Positions 49,774 to 57,488 of a stretch of 64,000 bases of DNA are shown here, one piece after another. Location of the stretch: positions 248,001 through 312,000 of the forward strand of contig OZ242033.1 in assembly GCA_965205155.1 (NCBI GenBank). Direction: 5' to 3'. Below the pieces are notes generated by a model. It made no database searches, was not told the DNA's origin, and saw only the letters and a list, made by a program, of their open reading frames with translations. Each line of letters starts with the position of its first letter. Within the stretch, counting starts at the first letter, position 1. Source of the stretch: Aldehydirespirator sp965205155 (GTDB lineage Bacteria; Actinomycetota; Acidimicrobiia; Acidimicrobiales; Aldehydirespiratoraceae). Position numbers and translations under genes: made by a program.

Positions 49774-51093
49774 CTAGTTGCAGAGGCCTTCTTCGCTGAC
49801 GCCTCGGTGGCTGTCGCAGATCGTTGTGCTCTCCACGGTCCTGAGCGCAAACGGATCCGAATCGGAATCCTGATGGGCGAGGATGTGCAGCCTGAAGCCG
49901 CGGACCGCGTCGTCGGGCAGGCCCAGAACGTCGACCGTGATCTCGCCGAGATCGCCGGTGACGGGGGCGCCCGACACGACGATGCGCGACGGCGGCTCGT
50001 CGGAGGCCACCGCGTCCGCGATAGCCCGGGCCAGCTCGGCCAGCGTCGGCGCGGTGGGCGTCTCACCCAGGACGGCGACGATCTCGGCGGTGGCGTCAGA
50101 GGTTGCGCCCAACGGCGACAGGAAGGCGCTGCTGGCCCATCCCACCGCATCGGCCATGCGGATCTCATGCCAGATCGTGGTGGGCAGCTTGCGGGTGTTG
50201 CCGGTGGCGATCAACCCCCGATTCAGGTCTAGCGTGGCGATGAGCTCGTCGGAGCCCGGCTGGCGTACGTATACGACCGGCTCGCTGCCCGCGTTCATAA
50301 CGTTGTCCAGCCGGGCGACGATCTCCCCCGCGGGCATGTCGCGGACGTTCAGCACGCTGTCATGGGAGACACCGACCACTGCGAGCTCCGCTCCCGCGGG
50401 TGGACCGAACTCGTAGGGCTCGCCGGGAAGGTCAGCAGCCTCGTCATCCTCGGCCATGGGCTCCTCCCCGGACGCGTCCCCGGAACCGGATGCGGGCTCC
50501 TCCCCGGACGCGTCCCCGGAACCGGATGCGGGCTCCTCCCCGTCGTCCTCGGCCATGGGCTCCTCCCCGGACGCGTCCCCGGAACCGGGCGCGGGCTCCT
50601 CCTCAGGCGCGGGCTCCTCCTCCGACCCGGCGGAGCCATCGTCGGCGGTCTCGTCCCCCGCGACGGGCGGGTCCCCGGCACTGGACGACGCATCGGCGGC
50701 GACCAGAGCGGCGGCCGCGAGGTCCCGAACCTCGTCCAGCTCGGCCTCGATCCGGGCGATCACGTCAGGGGCCACCGTTTCGCCGGGCTCGGCCAGAGCC
50801 GCGGCGAGCGCCTCCTCCACCCGCGTCGCCCTTGCGGCGGCCTCCTCGGCGACGAACATGGCCGCATCAGCCGTAGCGACGGCCTCGTCGGACTCGGCTC
50901 GGGCTGCGGCGACCTCGGCGCCGACCTGCTGGACGTCCGCCCCCTCGGCCGGGTCGCTCGGGGGATCGCGCAGGAGCGCGATCGCAAACGCAAGAGCGGC
51001 GACGACCGTCGAGACCGCGGCGATGACCATTGCCCGCCTGGCCATTGCCAAGGCGGGCGGGACCGGCCGCCTCAACGGCCCTTGTTCACTCAT
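49774..51093 (-). CDS. Membrane-anchored protein with coiled coil, acidic repeats and SH3-like domain
   Basis: A 439-residue protein. A single hydrophobic anchor (AMVIAAVSTVVAALAFAIAL) at about 20-40 is followed by an alanine/glutamate-rich predicted coiled coil (55-135), an acidic low-complexity zone with the repeat EEPASGSGDASG (about 150-215), and a C-terminal region containing AVVGVSHDSVLNVRDMPAG, which resembles bacterial SH3-like domains that bind cell-wall peptides. The C-terminus has two cysteines (TTICDSHRG, EGLCN). Probably extracytoplasmic. The start ATG at 51093 is preceded by three tiny overlapping ORFs. Function unknown. Confidence 0.75.
   Translation of the reverse strand: MSEQGPLRRPVPPALAMARRAMVIAAVSTVVAALAFAIALLRDPPSDPAEGADVQQVGAEVAAARAESDEAVATADAAMFVAEEAAARATRVEEALAAALAEPGETVAPDVIARIEAELDEVRDLAAAALVAADASSSAGDPPVAGDETADDGSAGSEEEPAPEEEPAPGSGDASGEEPMAEDDGEEPASGSGDASGEEPASGSGDASGEEPMAEDDEAADLPGEPYEFGPPAGAELAVVGVSHDSVLNVRDMPAGEIVARLDNVMNAGSEPVVYVRQPGSDELIATLDLNRGLIATGNTRKLPTTIWHEIRMADAVGWASSAFLSPLGATSDATAEIVAVLGETPTAPTLAELARAIADAVASDEPPSRIVVSGAPVTGDLGEITVDVLGLPDDAVRGFRLHILAHQDSDSDPFALRTVESTTICDSHRGVSEEGLCN
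50458..50592 (-). repeat. 36-bp minisatellite in the acidic linker
   Basis: Two adjacent copies of a 36-base unit at 50458-50493 and 50494-50529 and a third nearly complete one at 50557-50592, separated by a variant segment. Each encodes EEPASGSGDASG. Being a multiple of three, copy number can change without frameshift. Confidence 0.75.
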
Positions 51094-51143
51094 GGCTCGA
51101 CACTCATGGCTCGAAACTCATGGCTCGACACTCATGGCACCCG
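51088..51143 (-). promoter_or_regulatory. Cascade of three five-codon upstream ORFs
   Basis: Four 14-base units (ACTCATGGCTCGAC and variants on the plus strand) place an ATG every 14 bases on the minus strand at 51135, 51121, 51107 and 51093. The first three open ATG-AGT-(GTC/TTC)-GAG-CCA-TGA, and each TGA overlaps the next ATG as ATGA. The fourth ATG is the start of the SH3-like protein gene. The layout implies stop-start reinitiation into the main gene. Confidence 0.7.
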
Positions 51144-51185
51144 AGTATTGCAGGGTGGCGACCCATGATCGGTGACCTCGGCCAC

Positions 51186-51240
51186 AACTCGATGGCAACT
51201 CGATGGCGACTCGATGGCAACTCGATGGCGACTCGCCGGC
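51186..51240. repeat. 11-bp tandem repeat, five units
   Basis: Five head-to-tail units of AACTCGATGGC or GACTCGATGGC (the last degenerates to GACTCGCCGGC) fill the gap between the LLM oxidoreductase stop (51277) and the upstream-ORF cascade. The unit is related to the adjacent 14-base unit by the shared ACTCxATGGC. No gene seen in it. Confidence 0.75.
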
Positions 51241-51276
51241 CAGCCATCTCCAACCGGCTCGCCGGCCCCCGCCCTG

Positions 51277-52311
51277 TCAGGCGATGAGGTCCAGGGCCCG
51301 GCCGAGGGTGTCGAGGCGTTCGGTGACGGTGTCGCCGGCCGGGTACAGGCGCACGGTGTCGACCCCGGCCGCGGCCCACGCAGCCAGGCGGTCCCGCACC
51401 ATCTCGACGGTGCCGATGAGGGTGGTGGCCAGCACCATCTCGTCGGGGATCGCCGCCGCGGCGGCGCTGCGGTCGCCGGCCAGCCACAGGCGCTGCGACT
51501 CGGCCGCCACCTCGGCGAAGCCCTGGCGGGAATAGGCCGAGTTGAAGAAATTGGACCGCCCCGAGCCCATGCCGCCCAGGCTGAAGGCCAGCCCGGGACG
51601 GCGAGCGTCGATCATGCCGTCCAGCTCGTCCTCGTCGCGGGCGAAGGCGACCTCGGCCCCCTGGCAGACGTCGATGTCATCGAGGGTCCGCCCGGCCCGG
51701 GCCGCGCCCGCCCGCAGGGGCCGGAAGTAGGCGTCGGCGCCCTCGGGGACGAAGCTGGTGCCGAGCCAGCCGTCGGCCCGCTCGCCGGTCAGTTCCAGCA
51801 TCCTCGGCAGCATCGAGGCCAGATAGACGGGCGGGGCCGTCTCCGGCCGGATCGACAGGCGCAGCGACTTGCCCTCCCCGCCGGGCAGGGGCAGTCGCAG
51901 GTGACGGCCCGCATAGGCGATGCGCTCAGCGGCGAAGGCCTGCGCTATCACGTCGAGCGTCTCCGCCATGCGGCCCACCGGGTCGGCGAAGTCCACCCCG
52001 TGCAGACCCTCCATCACCTGCGGGCCCGACACCCCCAGACCGAGCACGAACCGTCCCTGCGACAGCTCGTTGAGGGTGAGCGCGGTCTGAGCCGTCATCA
52101 CCGCCGAGCGGGCCCCCACCTGGAACACGGACGCGCCCAGCGTCACCCGCTCCGTTCGAGCTGCGAGGTATCCCAGCGGGGAAGCCGCGTCGGACCCCCA
52201 CGCCTCGGCCACCCACACCGCGTCGACGCCCAGGCCCTCGGCCCCGGTCACGAAGTCCACCATCTCGGACCACGAGCCGGCGTCGGCAGTGATCTGGACC
52301 GACGTCCTCAT
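51277..52311 (-). CDS. LLM-class flavin-dependent oxidoreductase (F420-type)
   Basis: A 344-residue luciferase-like TIM-barrel protein. SVQITADAGSWSEMVDFVTG near residue 5, AVWVAEAWGSDAASPLGYLA near 33, LGASVFQVGARSAVMTAQTA near 60 and RFVLGLGVSGPQVMEG near 90 are typical of the F420-dependent branch found in actinobacteria, although F420 versus FMN cannot be decided here. ATG at 52311 lies four bases after the nitroreductase stop, so the two are cotranscribed. Confidence 0.9.
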   Translation of the reverse strand: MRTSVQITADAGSWSEMVDFVTGAEGLGVDAVWVAEAWGSDAASPLGYLAARTERVTLGASVFQVGARSAVMTAQTALTLNELSQGRFVLGLGVSGPQVMEGLHGVDFADPVGRMAETLDVIAQAFAAERIAYAGRHLRLPLPGGEGKSLRLSIRPETAPPVYLASMLPRMLELTGERADGWLGTSFVPEGADAYFRPLRAGAARAGRTLDDIDVCQGAEVAFARDEDELDGMIDARRPGLAFSLGGMGSGRSNFFNSAYSRQGFAEVAAESQRLWLAGDRSAAAAAIPDEMVLATTLIGTVEMVRDRLAAWAAAGVDTVRLYPAGDTVTERLDTLGRALDLIA

Positions 52312-52315
52312 GCGG

Positions 52316-53485
52316 TCAAGAGCCCGCGGCGGCCTGCTCGATGTGGGCCTTGATCCCCTCCGTCACCCGCTGCATGTTGGCTCGGTGCTCGGCCACCCGG
52401 CGGTCGATGATGCGAGGCTCCAGGTCGGGGCGGGCCGAGATGATCTCGTCGAGCCCGGACGGGCCGGGACCGAGGATGCCCCGGAAGTGCAGCCGGGTGC
52501 CGCCCACTACGGGCTCGAGCTCGAAGCGCCAGCGGGCGCCGGGGTTGCCGATATCGCTGGTGCACCAGCCGAACGCGGCCTGCTCCTCGAACACGTCCAC
52601 GAAGCATTGAGCCTCCCAGTCCCCCCGGGCCGGGTGATGATTGCGGCCCACGAAGCGGGCGCTCAGCGCCGCGCCGTCGCAGCCGTCGGCCCATTCGGCC
52701 CCCTGGAACTCCTCGGAGAACCGCGCTGGCAGGTTGATGTCGGTTACCGCGGCCCAAACTGCGGCCGGGTCGGCCCGGATGTCCACCTCGACGACGGTGC
52801 CGGGGCCGTCGGCGATGCGCACCGGGTCGCTGGGTCCCCGCTCGTAGGTGCGGGCGTAGCCGTCGAAGTAGGCGATCTCGCGGGCCGGGAGCCGCCGGGC
52901 CGGCTTGAAGTCGGTGCCGACCGTCCAGGCCACCGGGAACATGGCGATCTCGGTCACGTCGTCGGGGATGCCGAGCAGTTCCTTGATCTCGGGGGCCTTG
53001 ACCAGACCGGCGGTCGTCCAGGCGGTGCCGAGGCCCCTGGCCCGCAGGGCCAGGCAGAAGCTCCAGCCGCTCTGGATCACCGAGTCGAACAGGCCGGGAC
53101 GACCGCTGCCGTCGTGGCGGCCGAGGATCACCGGGATGACGATGACCGGCACCTCACCCAGATGCTCGGCCAGATGGGCTGAGGAGAGCATGGCCCGCTC
53201 CCTCGGGTCGCCGGTGCCGGCCAGACGGTCGCGAGCCTCGATCATGCGATTGCCGATCACGTCGCGGTAGAGGTCGGCCAGCCTCTGCTTGAGTTCAGGA
53301 TCACGCACGATGAGCCAGCGCCGGCTGCCCTGGTTGCCTCCGGTGGGGGCCTGCTCGGCGACGTCGATGCAGTCCAGGATGATCTCGTCGTCCACGTCGC
53401 GCTCGAGGTCGAGGCGCCGCCGCACGGCGCGGGTGGTGGTGAGCACCTCGTCCACAGTTGCGGTCGTGCCGGGGTCAATCTCCAT
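52316..53485 (-). CDS. Nitroreductase fused to an SRPBCC ligand-binding domain
   Basis: A 389-residue fusion. Residues 1-220 are a nitroreductase-fold FMN protein: TTRAVRRRLDLERDVDDEII near 12, APTGGNQGSRRW near 42 and LRARGLGTAW near 142. Residues 250-389 form a START/SRPBCC-type domain (VEVDIRADPAAVWAAVTDIN, then WRFELEPVVGGTRLHFR). ATG at 53485 is preferred because AGGA lies six bases upstream; this makes an 11-base overlap with the FxsA stop. The fusion suggests the flavin enzyme is provided with a bound hydrophobic substrate. Followed by the LLM gene, another flavin/F420 oxidoreductase. Confidence 0.85.
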   Translation of the reverse strand: MEIDPGTTATVDEVLTTTRAVRRRLDLERDVDDEIILDCIDVAEQAPTGGNQGSRRWLIVRDPELKQRLADLYRDVIGNRMIEARDRLAGTGDPRERAMLSSAHLAEHLGEVPVIVIPVILGRHDGSGRPGLFDSVIQSGWSFCLALRARGLGTAWTTAGLVKAPEIKELLGIPDDVTEIAMFPVAWTVGTDFKPARRLPAREIAYFDGYARTYERGPSDPVRIADGPGTVVEVDIRADPAAVWAAVTDINLPARFSEEFQGAEWADGCDGAALSARFVGRNHHPARGDWEAQCFVDVFEEQAAFGWCTSDIGNPGARWRFELEPVVGGTRLHFRGILGPGPSGLDEIISARPDLEPRIIDRRVAEHRANMQRVTEGIKAHIEQAAAGS

Positions 53486-54023
53486 CTGAGTCCTCATTGC
53501 CTTGCCGACTGTCACGGATCTCTCGCACTCCGTCCACGTCGCGGACATCTCCGCCCGCACCGGGCCCGCCGGACCCTCCTTCCGGGCCCCGGACGCCGCC
53601 CGAGCTGTAGCCGAACCCGAAGCCGCCGCGACCGCCGGGTCCCGACGGCCATTGCCCGACCGTGATCTTCTTGGCGAAGTGGCGCATCAGCAGCGACCTG
53701 ACCAGCACCCGGGTGGGCAGGAACAGCAGCAGCAGCCCCACCGCGTCGGTGATGAACCCGGGGGTGAGCATCAACGCACCCGCGAGCAGGATCAGCAGCC
53801 CGTCCACCAGCTCCGCGGCGGGAAGCTGACCGAGGTTCAGGCGGTTGCGGATCTGGTTGAGCACGCCCAGCCCCGAGCGGCGCACCATCCACGCCCCCAC
53901 CACCGACACACCGATCAGCAGCAGGATGGTCTGCCCGGTCCCCATCCCGCCGGCCACCCGGATGATCACATACAGCTCCAGCAGCGGCACGCAGAGCAGT
54001 AGCAGGAGCAGCACGACGAACAC
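53475..54023 (-). CDS. fxsA: FxsA-family membrane protein
   Basis: A 182-residue protein with four hydrophobic segments, starting FVVLLLLLLCVPLLELYVII, and the conserved block GVLNQIRNRLNLGQLPAAEL then ALMLTPGFITDAVGLLLL that marks FxsA. The C-terminal 60 residues are Gly-rich and polar. GTG at 54023 follows TACGCT by six bases with no ribosome-binding site. FxsA was first noted in E. coli for suppressing phage F exclusion; its normal role is unclear. Divergent from selA. Confidence 0.88.
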   Translation of the reverse strand: MFVVLLLLLLCVPLLELYVIIRVAGGMGTGQTILLLIGVSVVGAWMVRRSGLGVLNQIRNRLNLGQLPAAELVDGLLILLAGALMLTPGFITDAVGLLLLFLPTRVLVRSLLMRHFAKKITVGQWPSGPGGRGGFGFGYSSGGVRGPEGGSGGPGAGGDVRDVDGVREIRDSRQGNEDSDGD

Positions 54024-54054
54024 GCCCCCAGCGTATGAGCGGGAACGTAGCCTT

Positions 54055-55335
54055 GTGACCGTCGTGGCGCCACAGGATCGACCACCCTCCGTAGACCGGC
54101 TAGCCCGCTCGCTGGCCGGCATCGACCTGCCCCCGCCGCTGCTGGTGGACGCGGCCCGGGCCGCGATCGCGGCCGGCGACCCCGACTCAGCCACCGATCG
54201 GGCCCGAAGAATCCGGCGGCGGCTGCTGGCGCCGGTGATCAACGGGACCGGCGTGCTGCTGCACACCAACCTGGGGCGGGCGCCGGTGGCCTGGACGCAG
54301 AGCGCCGACTACTCGAACCTGGAGCTGGATCTCACCACCGGCGAGCGGGGCGACCGCCAGGCCGGCGCGCCCGCGCTGCTGGCCCGGGCCTGCGGGGCCG
54401 AGGCGGCAATGGTGGTGAACAACTGCGCGGCCGCGGTGATGCTGGTGCTGGCCGCGCTGGCCGAGGGCCGCGGCGCGGTGGTCTCCCGGGGCGAGCTGGT
54501 GGAGATCGGCGGCGGCTTCAGAGTTCCCGACGTCATGGCGTGGTCGGGGGCCAAGCTGGTGGAGGTCGGGACCACCAACCGCACCCGCCGGAGCGACTTC
54601 GCGGCGGCGGTGGCCGACCCCGGCAACGACGTCGCCGTAGTGGTGCAGGTCCACCAGTCGAACTTCCGGGTGGTGGGCTACACCGAGGCCCCCCGCACGG
54701 CCGAGCTGGCCGACCTCGGCCCGCCCCTGGTGGCCGACATCGGCTCGGGGCTGCTCGACAGCCGCTGCCCGTGGCTGGACGGCGGGCCGCCGCCCTGGCT
54801 GGACTCCGAGCCGGCCGCCCGCCAGAGTCTGGAGGCCGGCGCGGCCCTGGTCACCTTCTCCGGTGACAAGCTCCTAGGCGGGCCTCAGGCCGGCATCATC
54901 GCCGGTAGGGCCGACCTGGTCGACGCCTGCCGGCGGCACCGGCTGGCTCGGGCCCTGCGGCCCGGCTCGCTGGTACTGGCCGCGCTGCAGCACACCGCGC
55001 TGGCCTACCTGCACCAGGACGGCGCGGCCATCGACTTCTGGCGCATGGCCGCGCTCACCCCCGACCAACTCCGTCGACGCCTCGGCCTCTACGACGGCCT
55101 GCAGGAGGTGGCCACCGCGGCCACGCCGGGAGGGGGCACCCTGCCCACCGTCGAGATCGAGTCGGTGGGGGTGGCCGTGCCCGGCGACCACACGAGCCGG
55201 CTGAGGTCGCTCCCCCGCTCGATCATCGCCCGGGTCATCGACGGTGCGACCATCGTCGACCTTCGCACCGTCCATCCCGACGACGACGCCGAGGTGGCCG
55301 CGGCGCTGCGCGAAGTGGCTGGGCCTGTGGGCTGA
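54055..55335 (+). CDS. selA: L-seryl-tRNA(Sec) selenium transferase
   Basis: A 426-residue PLP enzyme that converts seryl-tRNA(Sec) to selenocysteinyl-tRNA(Sec) using selenophosphate. INGTGVLLHTNLGRAPV near residue 60, ERGDRQAGAPALLARACGAE near 100, NNCAAAVMLVLAAL near 122, VADIGSGLL near 225 and the PLP-lysine in FSGDKLLGGPQAG near 268 are SelA hallmarks. GTG at 54055 is taken; a second GTG at 54064 is possible. Followed ten bases later by selB. No tRNA(Sec) or selD gene is visible in the window. Confidence 0.92.
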   Translation: MTVVAPQDRPPSVDRLARSLAGIDLPPPLLVDAARAAIAAGDPDSATDRARRIRRRLLAPVINGTGVLLHTNLGRAPVAWTQSADYSNLELDLTTGERGDRQAGAPALLARACGAEAAMVVNNCAAAVMLVLAALAEGRGAVVSRGELVEIGGGFRVPDVMAWSGAKLVEVGTTNRTRRSDFAAAVADPGNDVAVVVQVHQSNFRVVGYTEAPRTAELADLGPPLVADIGSGLLDSRCPWLDGGPPPWLDSEPAARQSLEAGAALVTFSGDKLLGGPQAGIIAGRADLVDACRRHRLARALRPGSLVLAALQHTALAYLHQDGAAIDFWRMAALTPDQLRRRLGLYDGLQEVATAATPGGGTLPTVEIESVGVAVPGDHTSRLRSLPRSIIARVIDGATIVDLRTVHPDDDAEVAAALREVAGPVG

Positions 55336-55345
55336 GCGGCCGAGA

Positions 55346-57064
55346 ATGCACGTAGTCGCCACCGCCGGCCACGTCGACCACGGCAAGAGCACGCTGGTGC
55401 GGGCCCTCACCGGCACCGACCCCGACCGGCTGGCCGAGGAGAAGGAACGGGGCCTCACCATCGACTTGGGCTTCGCGTCGATGCCGCTGCCGTCGGGACG
55501 CCAGATCGCCTTCATCGACGTGCCCGGCCATGTCCGCTTCCTCAAGAACATGCTGGCCGGGGTGAGCGGGGTGGACGCCTGCGTGTTCGTGGTCGACGTC
55601 ACCGAGGGATGGAAGCCGCAATCCGAGGAGCATCTGCGAATCCTGCAACTCCTCGGCCTGGACCACGGAATGGTGGCCCTCACCAAGGCCGGCGAGGCCG
55701 ACGAGGATCTGGTGGAGCTGGCCCGCCTCGACGTGTCGGAGCACGTCGCGGGCACGTTCCTGGCCGATGCGCCGATCGTGGCCACCGACGCGGTGACCGG
55801 GACCGGCATCGACGACCTGGTCGCCGAGCTGGACGGCCTGCTGGCCCTCACCCCCACCGCAGCCGATCGCAGCCGGCCCCGGCTGTGGGTGGATCGGGCC
55901 TTCCCCATCAAGGGCTCGGGCACGGTGGTGACCGGAACCCTGACCGGCGGGCGGCTGGCCGCCGACGACACCCTGGCCCTGCTTCCGGCCGGGCGCGCCG
56001 TGCGGGTGCGGGCCCTCCAGAGCCTGCACCGGCAATGCGACCGGATCGGCCCGGGCAACCGGGTGGCGGTCAACCTCGTCGGGGCGGGCCACCGGGACGT
56101 GGCCCGGGGAGACGCGCTGGTGCGGACCGGGCAATGGCACGCCACCGACACCATCGATGCCGAGCTGTCGGTGCTGGCCTCCCTCGACCATCCGGTCACC
56201 CGCAGGGGTGCCTACGTGGCCTACATCGGATCGGGCGAGCATCCGGTGCGGCTGCGGGTTCTGGGGCCGGCCGCCATCGAGCCGGGGGCGAGCGGGCTCG
56301 TCCGCCTGCACCTGCCGCTGCGGTTGCCGCTCTGCATGGGCGACCGCTTCATCCTGCGCGAGTCGGGGCGCTCGGAGACGGTCGGCGGCGGCGAGGTCCT
56401 GGACGTCGAACCGGTCCTGCCCGCGGCCAGAGCCCGGCCCGACCGCTCGGTCGAGCGGATCATCGCGGAGCGGGGCCGCATAGACGCCGCCCACCTGGAG
56501 AGGCTGACCGGCACGTCCCGCCCGGCGGAGGTGGGCCGGTGGGCGGTCGCGCCCGAGCACCTGGAGAGGACCATTGAACGGCTGACCGGGGCGGTGAACG
56601 CGGCCGGGGCGCTGGGTCTCGACCTGGCCACCCTCGACGACTTCGAGCGGGCCGTGATCGAGACCGTCGAGGGCATGGACTCGGTCGACGGGCGGATCCG
56701 TCCCGCCGGCGGTGGAGATCCCCTGGCCGACCACCACTTCGTCAAAGCGGCCGAGGCCGCCCCGTTCGCGCCGCCCGCACCCAGCGACGTGCCCGGCGAC
56801 GAGCTGCGCCTGCTGGTCAGGCAGGGCCGGCTGGTGGAGAGCGGCGGCATCCACTTCGCGGCCACCGCGATCACCGAGGCGGCCGAGGCCGTGGCTCGGC
56901 TGCTGGCCGGCAAACCCGAAGGGGTGACGGTGGCCGAGGTCCGTGACGCCTGGGGCACGACCCGCAAGTACACCCTGGCCCTGCTGGCCCGGCTCGACAG
57001 CACCGGTGTCACCCGCAGACGTGAGGATCTGCGTATCGCCGGTCCCCGGCTACCTCAAATCTAG
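55346..57064 (+). CDS. selB: Selenocysteine-specific translation elongation factor
   Basis: A 572-residue GTPase that brings Sec-tRNA to UGA codons at a SECIS hairpin. G1 is GHVDHGKST at residue 8, followed by EEKERGLTIDLGFAS (switch I), DVPGH near 60 and TKAG near 115 for base recognition. Domains II-III include FPIKGSGTVVTGTLTGG near 190. The C-terminal third has the winged-helix repeats (VTVAEVRDAWGTTRKYTLAL near 530) that bind SECIS RNA. ATG at 55346 is eleven bases after selA. Confidence 0.93.
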   Translation: MHVVATAGHVDHGKSTLVRALTGTDPDRLAEEKERGLTIDLGFASMPLPSGRQIAFIDVPGHVRFLKNMLAGVSGVDACVFVVDVTEGWKPQSEEHLRILQLLGLDHGMVALTKAGEADEDLVELARLDVSEHVAGTFLADAPIVATDAVTGTGIDDLVAELDGLLALTPTAADRSRPRLWVDRAFPIKGSGTVVTGTLTGGRLAADDTLALLPAGRAVRVRALQSLHRQCDRIGPGNRVAVNLVGAGHRDVARGDALVRTGQWHATDTIDAELSVLASLDHPVTRRGAYVAYIGSGEHPVRLRVLGPAAIEPGASGLVRLHLPLRLPLCMGDRFILRESGRSETVGGGEVLDVEPVLPAARARPDRSVERIIAERGRIDAAHLERLTGTSRPAEVGRWAVAPEHLERTIERLTGAVNAAGALGLDLATLDDFERAVIETVEGMDSVDGRIRPAGGGDPLADHHFVKAAEAAPFAPPAPSDVPGDELRLLVRQGRLVESGGIHFAATAITEAAEAVARLLAGKPEGVTVAEVRDAWGTTRKYTLALLARLDSTGVTRRREDLRIAGPRLPQI

Positions 57065-57093
57065 TCCTCCGTACGGACGCGAGGAGCCGTAGA

Positions 57094-57363
57094 TCAGGTT
57101 CGGGCTGTGCGCAGCAGGAGGTCGCGCCGCTCGATCTCGTTGAGGCCGCCCCAGATGCCGTGCTGTTCGCCTATGTCCAGCGCGTACTGCAGGCAGTCGG
57201 GCTGGACCGAGCAGGAGGCGCAGATGTCCTTGGCCCGCAGCTCGCGCCGCCGCTTCTCGTCGCGCTTCTCCACGTAGGGGGGAGGGAAGAACACCGAGGC
57301 GTGGGGTCCCCGGCAGGCGGCTCGCAACTGCCACTCAACCCGTTCCTGCGAAGCAAACCTCAT
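57094..57363 (-). CDS. WhiB-family iron-sulfur transcription factor
   Basis: An 89-residue actinobacterial regulator. The four cluster cysteines are in AACRGP near 17 and in ICASCSVQPDC near 47-57, and the GIWGG turn near 70 precedes the basic C-terminus (ERRDLLLRTART) that contacts DNA or sigma factor. ATG at 57363 has GGAGGAG about nine bases upstream. The length and motif set match WhiB1/WhmE-like short members. Convergent with selB. Confidence 0.93.
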   Translation of the reverse strand: MRFASQERVEWQLRAACRGPHASVFFPPPYVEKRDEKRRRELRAKDICASCSVQPDCLQYALDIGEQHGIWGGLNEIERRDLLLRTART

Positions 57364-57488
57364 ATCGGCAACTCTCCTCCCACCTGACGAACTACCACAC
57401 GCCCATCGCCGGATACAAGGCCGCTCAGGAGCTTTTTGGAGCTTCTTGACGTAGAGCGAGCGCGTGCGATGTTGCCGCGCCGGCCGCG

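Noticed and set aside
50268..50275. Another GTATAC hexamer
   Set aside because: It lies inside the coding sequence of the SH3-like protein, lacks the conserved flanks, and is expected by chance.
54055..57064. A possible tRNA(Sec) next to selA or selB
   Set aside because: No long acceptor/variable arm with a TCA anticodon loop could be folded in the gaps at 54024-54054, 55336-55345 or 57065-57093.
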